DNA of 32,685 bases from a virus. The notes under the pieces were generated by a model, which was not told the origin of the DNA, did not search any database, and saw only the letters and a program-made list of their open reading frames with translations. The stretch covers positions 1 through 32,685 of the IMG/VR virus record IMGVR_UViG_3300042868_004461; one strand, given 5' to 3'. How positions within the stretch are numbered: position 1 is the stretch's first letter; every line of letters begins with the position of its first letter. A program made the translations under genes and the position numbers. Positions 23,005 to 29,865 of the stretch are shown here, piece by piece.

Positions 23005-23797
23005 TTAACATTCTCCAGGCTGAGCCGTCTTTAAGTTCACTGACATGAAATTGACAGTAGGCCAAATGATGTGCCCACGCTTCAACTTGTTGTAGATCGG
23101 GATAATATGGTGTTTCAATCTTGCTGAGATCTTGTTCAGTTACAGATTTAGCTGCGTGTGTTGAGCATAGAGTGAAAGCAGGATATCCATACAACACTGC
23201 TTCAGTGGCAGCGTTGCTGTTGAATGTCACTAGCGCATGAACATCTTCGTCTAGAGCTTCTTTGAGTGAGTTAGTGATCATTCTATCAGTGCGACTTTTT
23301 ACACGTTCTCTAACTTCAATAGGACGATCAGTATATTGCTTAATAGTTGCAATGGTTTCTTCTAACCATTGCTCCAGTTCTAGATTATAGAACTTCATGG
23401 GTTTTTCATCAGGTTTGGCAATGAGTATTTTTCTCCCGCCTTTTTTCCAGCGATGCACCGGAATGGCCAACTTCTTGAATCTATCAGGCGGTCTGTGAAT
23501 TACTTGATCATGTTGCAGATCATTTTTTACAATACGGTGCCAAAACTTCCAGCCCATAGGATTTAACGGACCTCGTTGATTGCCCATGTATCCGGTGTCC
23601 ATAAAATAAAAATCTCTGCCTTCAAACCAACAGCGTTTCATTATTTTGTGTTTTAGGATTCCGCGTAAAACAATAGGATCGTCACTGTCGTCATAATTAA
23701 AATCATCAGAATTGATTACTCTACCACCACTACCTATTGCAAAAGAATTGACATATTCGTCTTTGCCTTCCTTGCTGAGAAAGATCCAATTGTTCAT
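22994..23797 (-). CDS. KpsC/KpsS-like protein, divergent copy 3
   Basis: The product is 267 residues. The C-terminal pattern of copies 1 and 2 is retained in part: ALVTFNSNAATEAVLYGYPAF, a SKIETPYYPDLQQVEAWAHHLAYCQFHVSELKDG segment, and AWRML near the end. The HP pair is not seen: in the place of RPHP/RAHP there is VRERVKSRTDR. If those residues are catalytic in the family, this copy may be inactive or use another residue, or it may act as a binding partner. The N-terminal half contains many aromatic residues (DFYFMDTGYMGNQRGP). It overlaps the next gene by 11 bases and the upstream gene by four. Confidence 0.6.
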   Translation of the reverse strand: MNNWIFLSKEGKDEYVNSFAIGSGGRVINSDDFNYDDSDDPIVLRGILKHKIMKRCWFEGRDFYFMDTGYMGNQRGPLNPMGWKFWHRIVKNDLQHDQVIHRPPDRFKKLAIPVHRWKKGGRKILIAKPDEKPMKFYNLELEQWLEETIATIKQYTDRPIEVRERVKSRTDRMITNSLKEALDEDVHALVTFNSNAATEAVLYGYPAFTLCSTHAAKSVTEQDLSKIETPYYPDLQQVEAWAHHLAYCQFHVSELKDGSAWRMLNEQ

Positions 23798-24561
23798 ACT
23801 CTTTCTATATCCTCTTCAACACAACTTTGTCCGTACTGTATTTCAACAATTTTACAAGGTACATCATAGGGGTTTGTTAATTGATGCCACTCAGCAACCG
23901 GTATTTTATATTCTTGATGTTGTTTTAATTCTGCAGGAAGTAGGCGATATCCATTGGGCATCATGCTATTAACTACGCACTGGCCTTCGCTAACCATCCA
24001 ATACTCCGCACGTAATTGATGACGTTGCATGCTTAAACTCTTGCCGGGATCTACAGTAAGTTCTTTAACTTTCATTCCCGGAACTTCGTGTAGTACACGA
24101 TAGTAGCCCCACTGGCGTTCAGTTTTGGGTGCTTTCCATTCTTGCAAGATCCATGAACTAGAATTCATTTTATGTTCACCGCCTACAGCAAAAACAAATT
24201 CTAAATGCAACATTTCTTCTAGTACATCCATTTCTGGAATGTTAGTTTTAGTTCTATCACCGCCGTTGGCGAAAACAATTTTATCATGAGGAAAAATTGA
24301 TCTTACTTTTCTAATAGCATCTTTTGCGCTACCGTCAGTATCATCAAAGTTGATAACACGATCCACATCTTTGATGGCGCTCAAAATACTAGCACGTTCT
24401 TCCCAGGGCATAAACTCTTGCCCTTTCTTTCTGCGTAGCCACGCATCTGAATTTGCACCTACAATTAGTACATCGCCTAATTTTTTGGCCTCTTTAATAT
24501 AGTTAATATGACCTGAATGAATGGGATCAAATCCGCCTGTTGCAATTACAATTTTTTTCAT
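23794..24561 (-). CDS. Cytidylyltransferase-like domain fused to a sugar-phosphate isomerase cupin
   Basis: The 255-residue protein is a fusion. Residues 1-130 form a HIGH-type nucleotidyltransferase domain: GGFDPIHSGH (9-18), GANSDAWLRRKKG, and the ANGGDR segment, as in RfaE C-terminal and TagD-like cytidylyltransferases. Residues about 150-255 are a cupin of the mannose-6-phosphate isomerase type: WGYYRVL, VKELTVDPGKSLSMQRHQLRAEYW with the histidines and Glu of the metal site, and a final VEIQYGQSCVEEDIERV typical of type II PMI/ManC. It could isomerise fructose-6-phosphate to mannose-6-phosphate and also activate a sugar or alcohol phosphate. That would feed GDP-mannose dehydratase. It overlaps both neighbours by four bases. 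Confidence 0.8.
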   Translation of the reverse strand: MKKIVIATGGFDPIHSGHINYIKEAKKLGDVLIVGANSDAWLRRKKGQEFMPWEERASILSAIKDVDRVINFDDTDGSAKDAIRKVRSIFPHDKIVFANGGDRTKTNIPEMDVLEEMLHLEFVFAVGGEHKMNSSSWILQEWKAPKTERQWGYYRVLHEVPGMKVKELTVDPGKSLSMQRHQLRAEYWMVSEGQCVVNSMMPNGYRLLPAELKQHQEYKIPVAEWHQLTNPYDVPCKIVEIQYGQSCVEEDIERV

Positions 24562-25271
24562 TTTATATTATCAATTTTATTTTTTATATATCCTAAACCA
24601 TCATCAATATTTTGTCTAATTGGTTTGGATTCCTTACTACCCCAATGGAATAGTCCGATATTGTACGAATGCATTCCTTGACCGTGATTAAAGTTTTTTA
24701 TTTTAACTGATTCGTACAACTTTAACATTTCAACAACAACGTCGCCATCGTATCCGTGTTCTAAGAGTTTAATCTTTCCTGTCTCCCAATAGTCTTCATA
24801 TATTTTTACAAAGTTATCGATTTCAGGATGTTTGCAATTTATAATAATTATTCCAGCATCTAAAAACCCATCATTAGATTCTCCGGTTGCCCATAGTAGA
24901 TTTTTATTTTGTAATACAATCAATGTATCGTGCAATATTTCTAATTTTAAATCGTAGACTTCAATGTCTGTATCTAAAAGCACTAACCAGTCGTATTGTT
25001 TTAAGTTTTTAATTGCCCAGACTTGGCTTTGCATTTTACGCCAAAAGTTTGTTTGTTTTCGGCCTTGACTATAAGTAGATGGAAATTTAGAAGTTAGATT
25101 AACAACATTGTCCCACTGAATAACACTAACAGTTGGAACTAAAATATCTTTACTATCACATATTAAGAATTTATCTCCTGGTAAGTCTTTCCAGGAAGGC
25201 ACACAATATTTGGCTATGTGATTCCAATAGTTTAAATCAGCTAGCCCAGCCCAAGCAATATTTAATTTCAT
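24558..25271 (-). CDS. GT-A glycosyltransferase, first gene of the - strand sugar operon
   Basis: The 237-residue protein has DWLVLLDTDIEV with D100-x-D102, the GT-A DxD motif, preceded by FWRKMQSQVWAIKNL and followed by GFLDAGIIIINCKHPEIDNF. It is the single-domain counterpart of module 2 of the fusion at 21544. The ATG at 25271 has no ribosome binding site; a GATAAATA element ends five bases before it. The stop overlaps the next ATG (ATGA). Expression is therefore expected from the late-type element, and with it the whole overlapping operon down to 19902. The gene is AT-rich and Lys/Asn-rich compared with the replication genes. Confidence 0.75.
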   Translation of the reverse strand: MKLNIAWAGLADLNYWNHIAKYCVPSWKDLPGDKFLICDSKDILVPTVSVIQWDNVVNLTSKFPSTYSQGRKQTNFWRKMQSQVWAIKNLKQYDWLVLLDTDIEVYDLKLEILHDTLIVLQNKNLLWATGESNDGFLDAGIIIINCKHPEIDNFVKIYEDYWETGKIKLLEHGYDGDVVVEMLKLYESVKIKNFNHGQGMHSYNIGLFHWGSKESKPIRQNIDDGLGYIKNKIDNIK

Positions 25272-25276
25272 AGTAA

Positions 25277-25284
25277 TATTTATC
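25277..25284 (-). promoter_or_regulatory. T4-late-like element GATAAATA, predicted leaderless start
   Basis: On the reverse strand GATAAATA is followed by TTACT and then the ATG at 25271, a five-base gap. If RNA starts 6-7 bases after the octamer, as in T4, the mRNA begins at the start codon. Confidence 0.6.
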
Positions 25285-25300
25285 TGCGCATATTATGATG

Positions 25301-25307
25301 ATAAATA
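25301..25307 (+). promoter_or_regulatory. T4-late-like element before the FkbM gene
   Basis: GATAAATATC lies 18 bases before the ATG at 25326, with AAGGGG between them as ribosome binding site. It is divergent from the element at 25277. Confidence 0.55.
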
Positions 25308-25325
25308 TCTTATAAGGGGAATGAA

Positions 25326-25916
25326 ATGAAACATCCTAGAATGACTCAAATATTTTTAGACGCTATTTGGCGCGATAGAAAAGCAGGATTTTATGTTGAA
25401 ATTGGTGCATGGAACGGTTATAAGAAAAATAGCACTGTTATATTAGAAAACCTAGGATGGGATGGTGTTTGCATTGAACCAACTCCTGAAAGTTTCGAAA
25501 CACTAGAAAAAAATAGAAAGTGTCGTTGTTTAAATGTTGCCGTGTTTAATAAAAATGGCACAGCAGAATTTGCAGCTTTTAAAAACGATCCTGCTACAAA
25601 CGGACTCATCGAAACACATCCAGACTCGCATAAAAGCAAATATAACCAAGATCAAACTCAGTTTATCACAGTCGAAACTAGAGAATGGAATAGCTTAGGA
25701 TTGCCTCTTCACATCGATTATCTGCAACTAGATACCGAAGGATCAGAGTTGGCTATTTTGAATTGTGTAGATTGGACAAAACAAAAAATTTCTTATATCT
25801 GTTTAGAAGATAATGCTGCCGAGCATGGCGACACCACTTACTATAAGTATATGTCGGATTTAGGATATCATTGTATCTTGAGTCAAGGCGTAGATTTTCT
25901 TTGGTATAAAGATTAA
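25326..25916 (+). CDS. FkbM-family methyltransferase, copy 1
   Basis: The product is 196 residues. GFYVEIGAWNGYKKNSTVIL (about 22-41) is the SAM-binding glycine-loop strand of FkbM proteins, DGVCIEPTPESFETLEKNRK follows with the acidic motif II residue, and IDYLQLDTEGSELAIL is the motif IV region, where D-x-E-G-x-E is diagnostic. FkbM enzymes O-methylate sugars and other hydroxyls. In a sugar island it most likely caps or decorates a glycan, which is inference. The gene is on the + strand between two - strand operons and shares four bases with the converging GT17 gene. A second, dissimilar FkbM gene lies at 26761. Confidence 0.8.
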   Translation: MKHPRMTQIFLDAIWRDRKAGFYVEIGAWNGYKKNSTVILENLGWDGVCIEPTPESFETLEKNRKCRCLNVAVFNKNGTAEFAAFKNDPATNGLIETHPDSHKSKYNQDQTQFITVETREWNSLGLPLHIDYLQLDTEGSELAILNCVDWTKQKISYICLEDNAAEHGDTTYYKYMSDLGYHCILSQGVDFLWYKD

Positions 25917-26764
25917 CGTTTCTTAGTACCATTATTAGGTAAACGACCCTTACTCCACAATACAGGATATTGCTTTAGTATTTTAGTCACTCCTGGAGTA
26001 AGCCCTTGTGTTCCTACTGGGTTTCCTCCTATTTTCTTTTTCTTAGTGACTCTATTCCATCCGCCACCGTGGAATATTTCATGTGCTGCTTCTTCAGCAG
26101 TCATACCAATTTTAGTTTCCCAAGTTCGCCATTCTCTAATACTTCCCATTAGTTTGGCTTTGGTCTTTTCATCGCCCATTTTACTAAAATGCCAGCCGCC
26201 AGTGAAGCAATGAAATATAAATGGGCCTTTATTTTTGCTGCAATAAAATTCAGCCATTGTAGTGATATCTTTTAATCGACCCATTTTAGATCCAGGCCAT
26301 GACGGAAATCCTAATGTTTCCCAATCTACAAAACATACTCTGTTGTTCTGCATCCATACTATTTTTCCGTGTTTCTCATATTCAGTTTTAGCAGCTTCCC
26401 ACAACTCCGGGTCCCAGAATTCATCTAAATCATTCATGATAACCCAATCCTCTGGATCAGCCCATTTACGCATTTCTATTAATGCTTGTTCTCGAGTACC
26501 ATTTTCGACCCATTTGCCTTGAACTCCTGCTTCGTCATTTAACCATTCAACAGGCCACTCAGCAACTACATGATGAATTTTGTTCTGTATATCAATTGGC
26601 AGTGTTGGGATAACTTCTGCGAAACACGGAGTATTGGGTTGATGTCTCCAGGTTTGGTTGCTCTCTACTATAATAAAGTCAGTAACTATATCATTAAGAT
26701 ATTCAAGTCTAGCTTTAACTAATTCTATTTCATTAAGAAATGTAAATGCATCTATTATTCTCAT
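25913..26764 (-). CDS. Glycosyltransferase family 17-like protein
   Basis: The product is 283 residues from the ATG at 26764, which overlaps the upstream FkbM stop as ATGA; a longer start 54 bases upstream would intrude further into that gene. IIDAFTFLNEIELVKARLEY at the N terminus and WVIMNDLDEFWDP (about 107-119, D112-x-D114) are the hallmarks of GT17, the family of eukaryotic beta-1,4-mannosyl-glycoprotein N-acetylglucosaminyltransferase relatives that also occurs in phages and bacteria. The phrase FIIVESNQTWRHQP is typical for the family. The C terminus is basic (KGRLPNNGTKKR). Acceptor and donor are not shown. Confidence 0.85.
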   Translation of the reverse strand: MRIIDAFTFLNEIELVKARLEYLNDIVTDFIIVESNQTWRHQPNTPCFAEVIPTLPIDIQNKIHHVVAEWPVEWLNDEAGVQGKWVENGTREQALIEMRKWADPEDWVIMNDLDEFWDPELWEAAKTEYEKHGKIVWMQNNRVCFVDWETLGFPSWPGSKMGRLKDITTMAEFYCSKNKGPFIFHCFTGGWHFSKMGDEKTKAKLMGSIREWRTWETKIGMTAEEAAHEIFHGGGWNRVTKKKKIGGNPVGTQGLTPGVTKILKQYPVLWSKGRLPNNGTKKR

Positions 26765-27447
26765 ACTGGTTCCATAATGTAGTCGTACTTGTGATTCCAA
26801 ATTGTTCGGTATCCCCACGACTCAAGTAGACCTAATGCGTCAGCATGGCCTTTGCTAAGTTCTTTATCTAGCACTTTATTTTCAAAACTAATTTCAATTG
26901 CAATTAACGGCTTCTGAGACTTTATAGTTTGTTCAGCGCCTTTAAGAAGATTTAACTCGTGTCCTTCAACATCAATTTTGATCATGTCTATGTTAGATAA
27001 ATTTAAACTGTCTAATGTAGCAGCTGGAACTTCAATTGCACTCCAGTGTTTTTTTAATACGTCTACTGAGCTAACAATTTGATTAATTTCTGACCTTGAC
27101 TGGACTGCAAACAACACTGTGCCGGTTTCATTGCTAAGAGCTATAGGCATGTTAGTAATATTAGCTCTGGTGCAATTTTGTGTTAGACAAGCAAATACCG
27201 ACGGCGTTGGTTCAAATGCAGTAACCTTTTCCCAACGTTTGCCAAAATATGCAGTCATAAACCCTACGTTAGCTCCTATGTCAAGAGCGTGCATTCTAGT
27301 TCTGCCAACAAAGAAGTTGTCAATAACTTGCGCCATCGACTCGTTTACTCCGGCTTCGCCCCATTCGATATCCGCATATTCTTTTCGATTAGGATCATCG
27401 TTTAAAAACCACCAGTTTCCTATCTTTATCATGTTAACATTGTTCAT
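26761..27447 (-). CDS. FkbM-family methyltransferase, copy 2
   Basis: The product is 228 residues. ALDIGANVGFMTAYF (about 53-67) is the SAM glycine loop, VTAFEPTPSVFACLTQN the motif II region, and IDMIKIDVEGHELNLLKGA the diagnostic FkbM D-x-E-G-x-E segment. It is not a close copy of the FkbM protein at 25326, so the two were probably acquired separately or act on different positions. It is the first gene of a two-gene operon with GT17. The ATG has no Shine-Dalgarno sequence, and CATAAATA ends five bases before it. Confidence 0.83.
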   Translation of the reverse strand: MNNVNMIKIGNWWFLNDDPNRKEYADIEWGEAGVNESMAQVIDNFFVGRTRMHALDIGANVGFMTAYFGKRWEKVTAFEPTPSVFACLTQNCTRANITNMPIALSNETGTVLFAVQSRSEINQIVSSVDVLKKHWSAIEVPAATLDSLNLSNIDMIKIDVEGHELNLLKGAEQTIKSQKPLIAIEISFENKVLDKELSKGHADALGLLESWGYRTIWNHKYDYIMEPV

Positions 27448-27452
27448 AGTAG

Positions 27453-27460
27453 TATTTATG
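27453..27460 (-). promoter_or_regulatory. T4-late-like element CATAAATA, predicted leaderless start
   Basis: On the reverse strand CATAAATA is followed by CTACT and then the ATG at 27447. This repeats the arrangement at 25277 almost base for base. Confidence 0.6.
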
Positions 27461-27474
27461 TTAGCAGTTAATGC

Positions 27475-27481
27475 ATAAATA
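27475..27481 (+). promoter_or_regulatory. T4-late-like element before the epimerase gene
   Basis: CATAAATACT lies 27 bases before the ATG at 27509, and AGGAG at 27498-27502 is the ribosome binding site. It diverges from the element at 27453, with 14 bases between the two. Confidence 0.55.
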
Positions 27482-27508
27482 CTTTATAAAGAATTTCAGG
27501 AGCAATTG

Positions 27509-28408
27509 ATGAGGTCATTAGTAACAGGCGGTGCAGGGTTTATAGGTTCGCATATTGTGGACAAATTATTAGAATTAGGACACGAAGTAGTTGTCATAGA
27601 TAATGAATCATCTAAATGTCACGATCAATTTTATTATAATAAAAATGCAAAATATCATAAACTAGATATAACTGATTACGAGGCAACTAAAAACTTGTAT
27701 GTGGGTGTTGATTATGTATTTCATTGTGCTGCTGAAGCAAGAATTCAAAATGCGTTAACTATACCACTAGGTACTGTTAATACTAATGTTGTAGGAACAG
27801 CTACAGTACTAGAGTGTTCAAAGGCTGCTGGCGTTAAAAAAATAATGTATTCTTCAACTTCATCATCTTACGGTTTAAAAAATACGCCGCCGTTAGAAGA
27901 AACTATGCAAGAAGATTGTCTCAATATCTATTCGGTATCTAAAGTTGCTGGAGAAAATCTGTGTGAACTGTATGCTAAGATGTTTAATATGAAGATTGTT
28001 TCTTTTAGATATTTTAATGTGTACGGACCTAGAGAGCCGGTAAAAGGCCCGTATGCTCTTGTAGTAGGAAAATTTTTAAAACAGCACCTAGCTGGAGAAT
28101 CGCTTACTATTGTTCCAGACGGTACACAACGTAGAGACTTCACTCATGTAGATGATGTAGTCAATGCAAATATTTTAGCGATGATGGTTGATCACAACCA
28201 TTATGGAGAAATATTTAATGTAGGTACAGGAATTAATCATTCTGTACTAGAACTAGCAGCCATGATTTCAAACAATACTACTATGATTGAACCTAGGGTT
28301 GGTGAAGCATATATTACGCTAGCCGATAATACTAAAATTAAAAAAGCACTAGGTTGGACACCAACTAAGGATATTAAAAATTACATCAAAGACGAATTAT
28401 TAAAGTGA
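27509..28408 (+). CDS. NAD-dependent sugar epimerase/dehydratase
   Basis: The product is 299 residues from the ATG at 27509, chosen over the TTG three bases upstream because AGGAG is six bases away. It is an extended short-chain dehydrogenase: TGGAGFIG loop (6-13), VFHCAAEARI, catalytic-type YSSTSSSYG and YSVSK (Tyr-x3-Lys), then SFRYFNVYGPRE, and GTQRRDFTHVDDVV in the C-terminal sugar-binding part. These are features of UDP-glucose/GlcNAc 4-epimerases and relatives. The exact reaction (4-epimerase, dehydratase or reductase) cannot be told. It could act after GDP-mannose dehydratase or on a host UDP-sugar. Its end overlaps the UDP-glucose dehydrogenase-like gene by nine bases in convergent orientation. 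Confidence 0.88.
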   Translation: MRSLVTGGAGFIGSHIVDKLLELGHEVVVIDNESSKCHDQFYYNKNAKYHKLDITDYEATKNLYVGVDYVFHCAAEARIQNALTIPLGTVNTNVVGTATVLECSKAAGVKKIMYSSTSSSYGLKNTPPLEETMQEDCLNIYSVSKVAGENLCELYAKMFNMKIVSFRYFNVYGPREPVKGPYALVVGKFLKQHLAGESLTIVPDGTQRRDFTHVDDVVNANILAMMVDHNHYGEIFNVGTGINHSVLELAAMISNNTTMIEPRVGEAYITLADNTKIKKALGWTPTKDIKNYIKDELLK

Positions 28409-29173
28409 TCGATGTCGTTTGTTAATTGTCTCAACTCTCTCTAATAATTCTAAACTCATTCCTACGTCAATTGCCTGTTCGCAGATGGCTGCAACGTCTT
28501 TTGGAAAACACGCACCACCAAATCCAAACTTGCCGTCGGGTCCAGGAACATCCCAGTGAGTATGTCCTAGTCTAGAATCGTTCTTTGCTATTTCTTTGAT
28601 GTCTTGCCAACTAACATCAAAGTGCTGCGCCAACTGATAAAACTCATTCATAAACGTCACTTTTGTAGCCATAAAGGAGTTGGCCAAATATTTAAACATT
28701 GATGCTGTTGTAATATTAGTCTTATGATAATGTGTTGCAGCAATAGTACTCGTAGAAATTATCGCTATTGCTTTTTCTACATTATCCGGTTTGCCGCCAA
28801 CTAACACCCATGTTGCTGATTCATAATCGGCTGTAGCATTTGCTGCGGTTAGGAACTCAGGTGCATGAACAATATTGGAATATTTACTTTCAAGATATGC
28901 GTACACACCTGGAGGCACTGTACTTTTACAAATAATAATATTTTTGTAATCTGCTAATTCTGCCAATACAGATTTTACAAAACTGTCATCACAATGACCG
29001 TCTTCTAGCATGGGAGTAGGAACGCAGATATAAACTGCATCACATGCCTTAATCTCTTCAATACTAGCAGATTTGTCTCCTAGCTTAGGATCACGGGCAA
29101 TAACTTCATGATGCCGATGTGTCCATGCTACTGCTGATCCTACATAACCTAATCCTAAAATACCTATTTTCAT
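28400..29173 (-). CDS. Short UDP-glucose/GDP-mannose dehydrogenase-family protein
   Basis: The product is 257 residues. GILGLGYVG (4-12) is the NAD loop, CVPTPM and STVPPGV (84-90) are family motifs, KYLANSFMATKVTFMNE (161-177) holds the catalytic Lys region, and GFGGACFPKD (217-226) contains the catalytic Cys222. The C-terminal UDP-sugar-binding domain of normal enzymes (390-450 residues) is missing: the protein ends about 30 residues after the Cys motif. Active enzymes oxidise UDP-glucose to UDP-glucuronate in two steps. The N-terminal and dimerisation parts look intact, so this may be a reduced phage form rather than a decayed gene. It overlaps uvsY by four bases and so is read with the recombination operon. 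Confidence 0.82.
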   Translation of the reverse strand: MKIGILGLGYVGSAVAWTHRHHEVIARDPKLGDKSASIEEIKACDAVYICVPTPMLEDGHCDDSFVKSVLAELADYKNIIICKSTVPPGVYAYLESKYSNIVHAPEFLTAANATADYESATWVLVGGKPDNVEKAIAIISTSTIAATHYHKTNITTASMFKYLANSFMATKVTFMNEFYQLAQHFDVSWQDIKEIAKNDSRLGHTHWDVPGPDGKFGFGGACFPKDVAAICEQAIDVGMSLELLERVETINKRHRSL

Positions 29174-29625
29174 AATGATGCGTCTTCTAATCCTGATACT
29201 CGTAATTTAACAATGTTGCTAAGGTGCCATTGTTTCTGGTCAAGTGCTTTGATAATGCCCAGCCATTTATTGCGTAGTAGGGCAAAGTCGTTGATAATTT
29301 TCTCAAAGTCTACAACGTCGGCCTCACCTTCTACAAATTTCTCACAATCCCTAGAAGATAAAGCTCGTTGATAGTTTTCGAGATATTTGCGAAAGTGTTG
29401 ACTACGAAGTCTACGAAGTTCAATGTTTAAGTACTCAAGGATACCTTCAATTTCTTGAAGTTGATTAAAGCGTTCTTCCACAATGCCTGGCATCTGCGAA
29501 CTTGCCTTCTCGATGTTTCCCGCTATGCGGACATCTTGTTTTGCTTCGATTAACTCAGCTTCATAATAGGCCACAGCATCTGGAATGTTGCTTATATCTT
29601 TACTAACCCTATCATACCAATTCAT
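29170..29625 (-). CDS. uvsY: UvsY-like recombination mediator
   Basis: The product is 151 residues, near the 137 of T4 UvsY. It is almost entirely helical, with the family-like core RRLRSQHFRKYLENYQRALS, SRDCEKFVEGEADV, and a C-terminal NKWLGIIKAL segment before KLRVSGLEDASL. UvsY forms a ring that binds single-stranded DNA, displaces gp32 and loads UvsX. The neighbouring genes support this: uvsX and gp32 lie in the same direction just upstream. The gene follows the small acidic gene with no spacer. Its stop overlaps the start of the UDP-glucose dehydrogenase-like gene. Confidence 0.85.
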   Translation of the reverse strand: MNWYDRVSKDISNIPDAVAYYEAELIEAKQDVRIAGNIEKASSQMPGIVEERFNQLQEIEGILEYLNIELRRLRSQHFRKYLENYQRALSSRDCEKFVEGEADVVDFEKIINDFALLRNKWLGIIKALDQKQWHLSNIVKLRVSGLEDASL

Positions 29626-29865
29626 TTAATCCTCATCTTCGTCGTAGTATTCTTCTTCCTCATCTTCAATTTCTTCACCGTCGACTGCATATTCAATTGC
29701 GGTATCAAGATAAGCATCAACACCTAATAGGCTTTGAAGTGTTGATTCTTTAATACCGTAATCTAATAGAGTATTAACAAAATCGGCAGCTAAGTCTTTT
29801 CTGTGCTTCTCTGGAATGTGCTCAATAACCAATGTCCAGATATCTGCAATCAAGTCGTCTTTCAT
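29626..29865 (-). CDS. Small acidic protein between uvsX and uvsY
   Basis: The product is 79 residues and not recognised. The first 60 residues form amphipathic helices (LIADIWTLVIEHIPEKHRKD, DFVNTLLDYGIKESTLQSLL). The last 20 are almost all Asp, Glu and Tyr (EEIEDEEEEYYDEDED). An acidic tail of this type could compete with DNA for a binding protein, as the acidic tail of gp32 does, but that is only an analogy. Its ATG overlaps the uvsX stop by four bases and its stop abuts uvsY, so it is made with the recombination proteins. Confidence 0.65.
   Translation of the reverse strand: MKDDLIADIWTLVIEHIPEKHRKDLAADFVNTLLDYGIKESTLQSLLGVDAYLDTAIEYAVDGEEIEDEEEEYYDEDED

Noticed and set aside
16794-23797. 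The three KpsC/KpsS-like genes as capsule exporters
   Set aside because: They lack membrane segments and have an HP/NS pattern of transferase type, so export is not supported.
27119-27478. Open frame of 119 codons on the + strand over the FkbM gene
   Set aside because: Antisense to the SAM-binding motifs of a clear FkbM methyltransferase, and it crosses the divergent promoter region.
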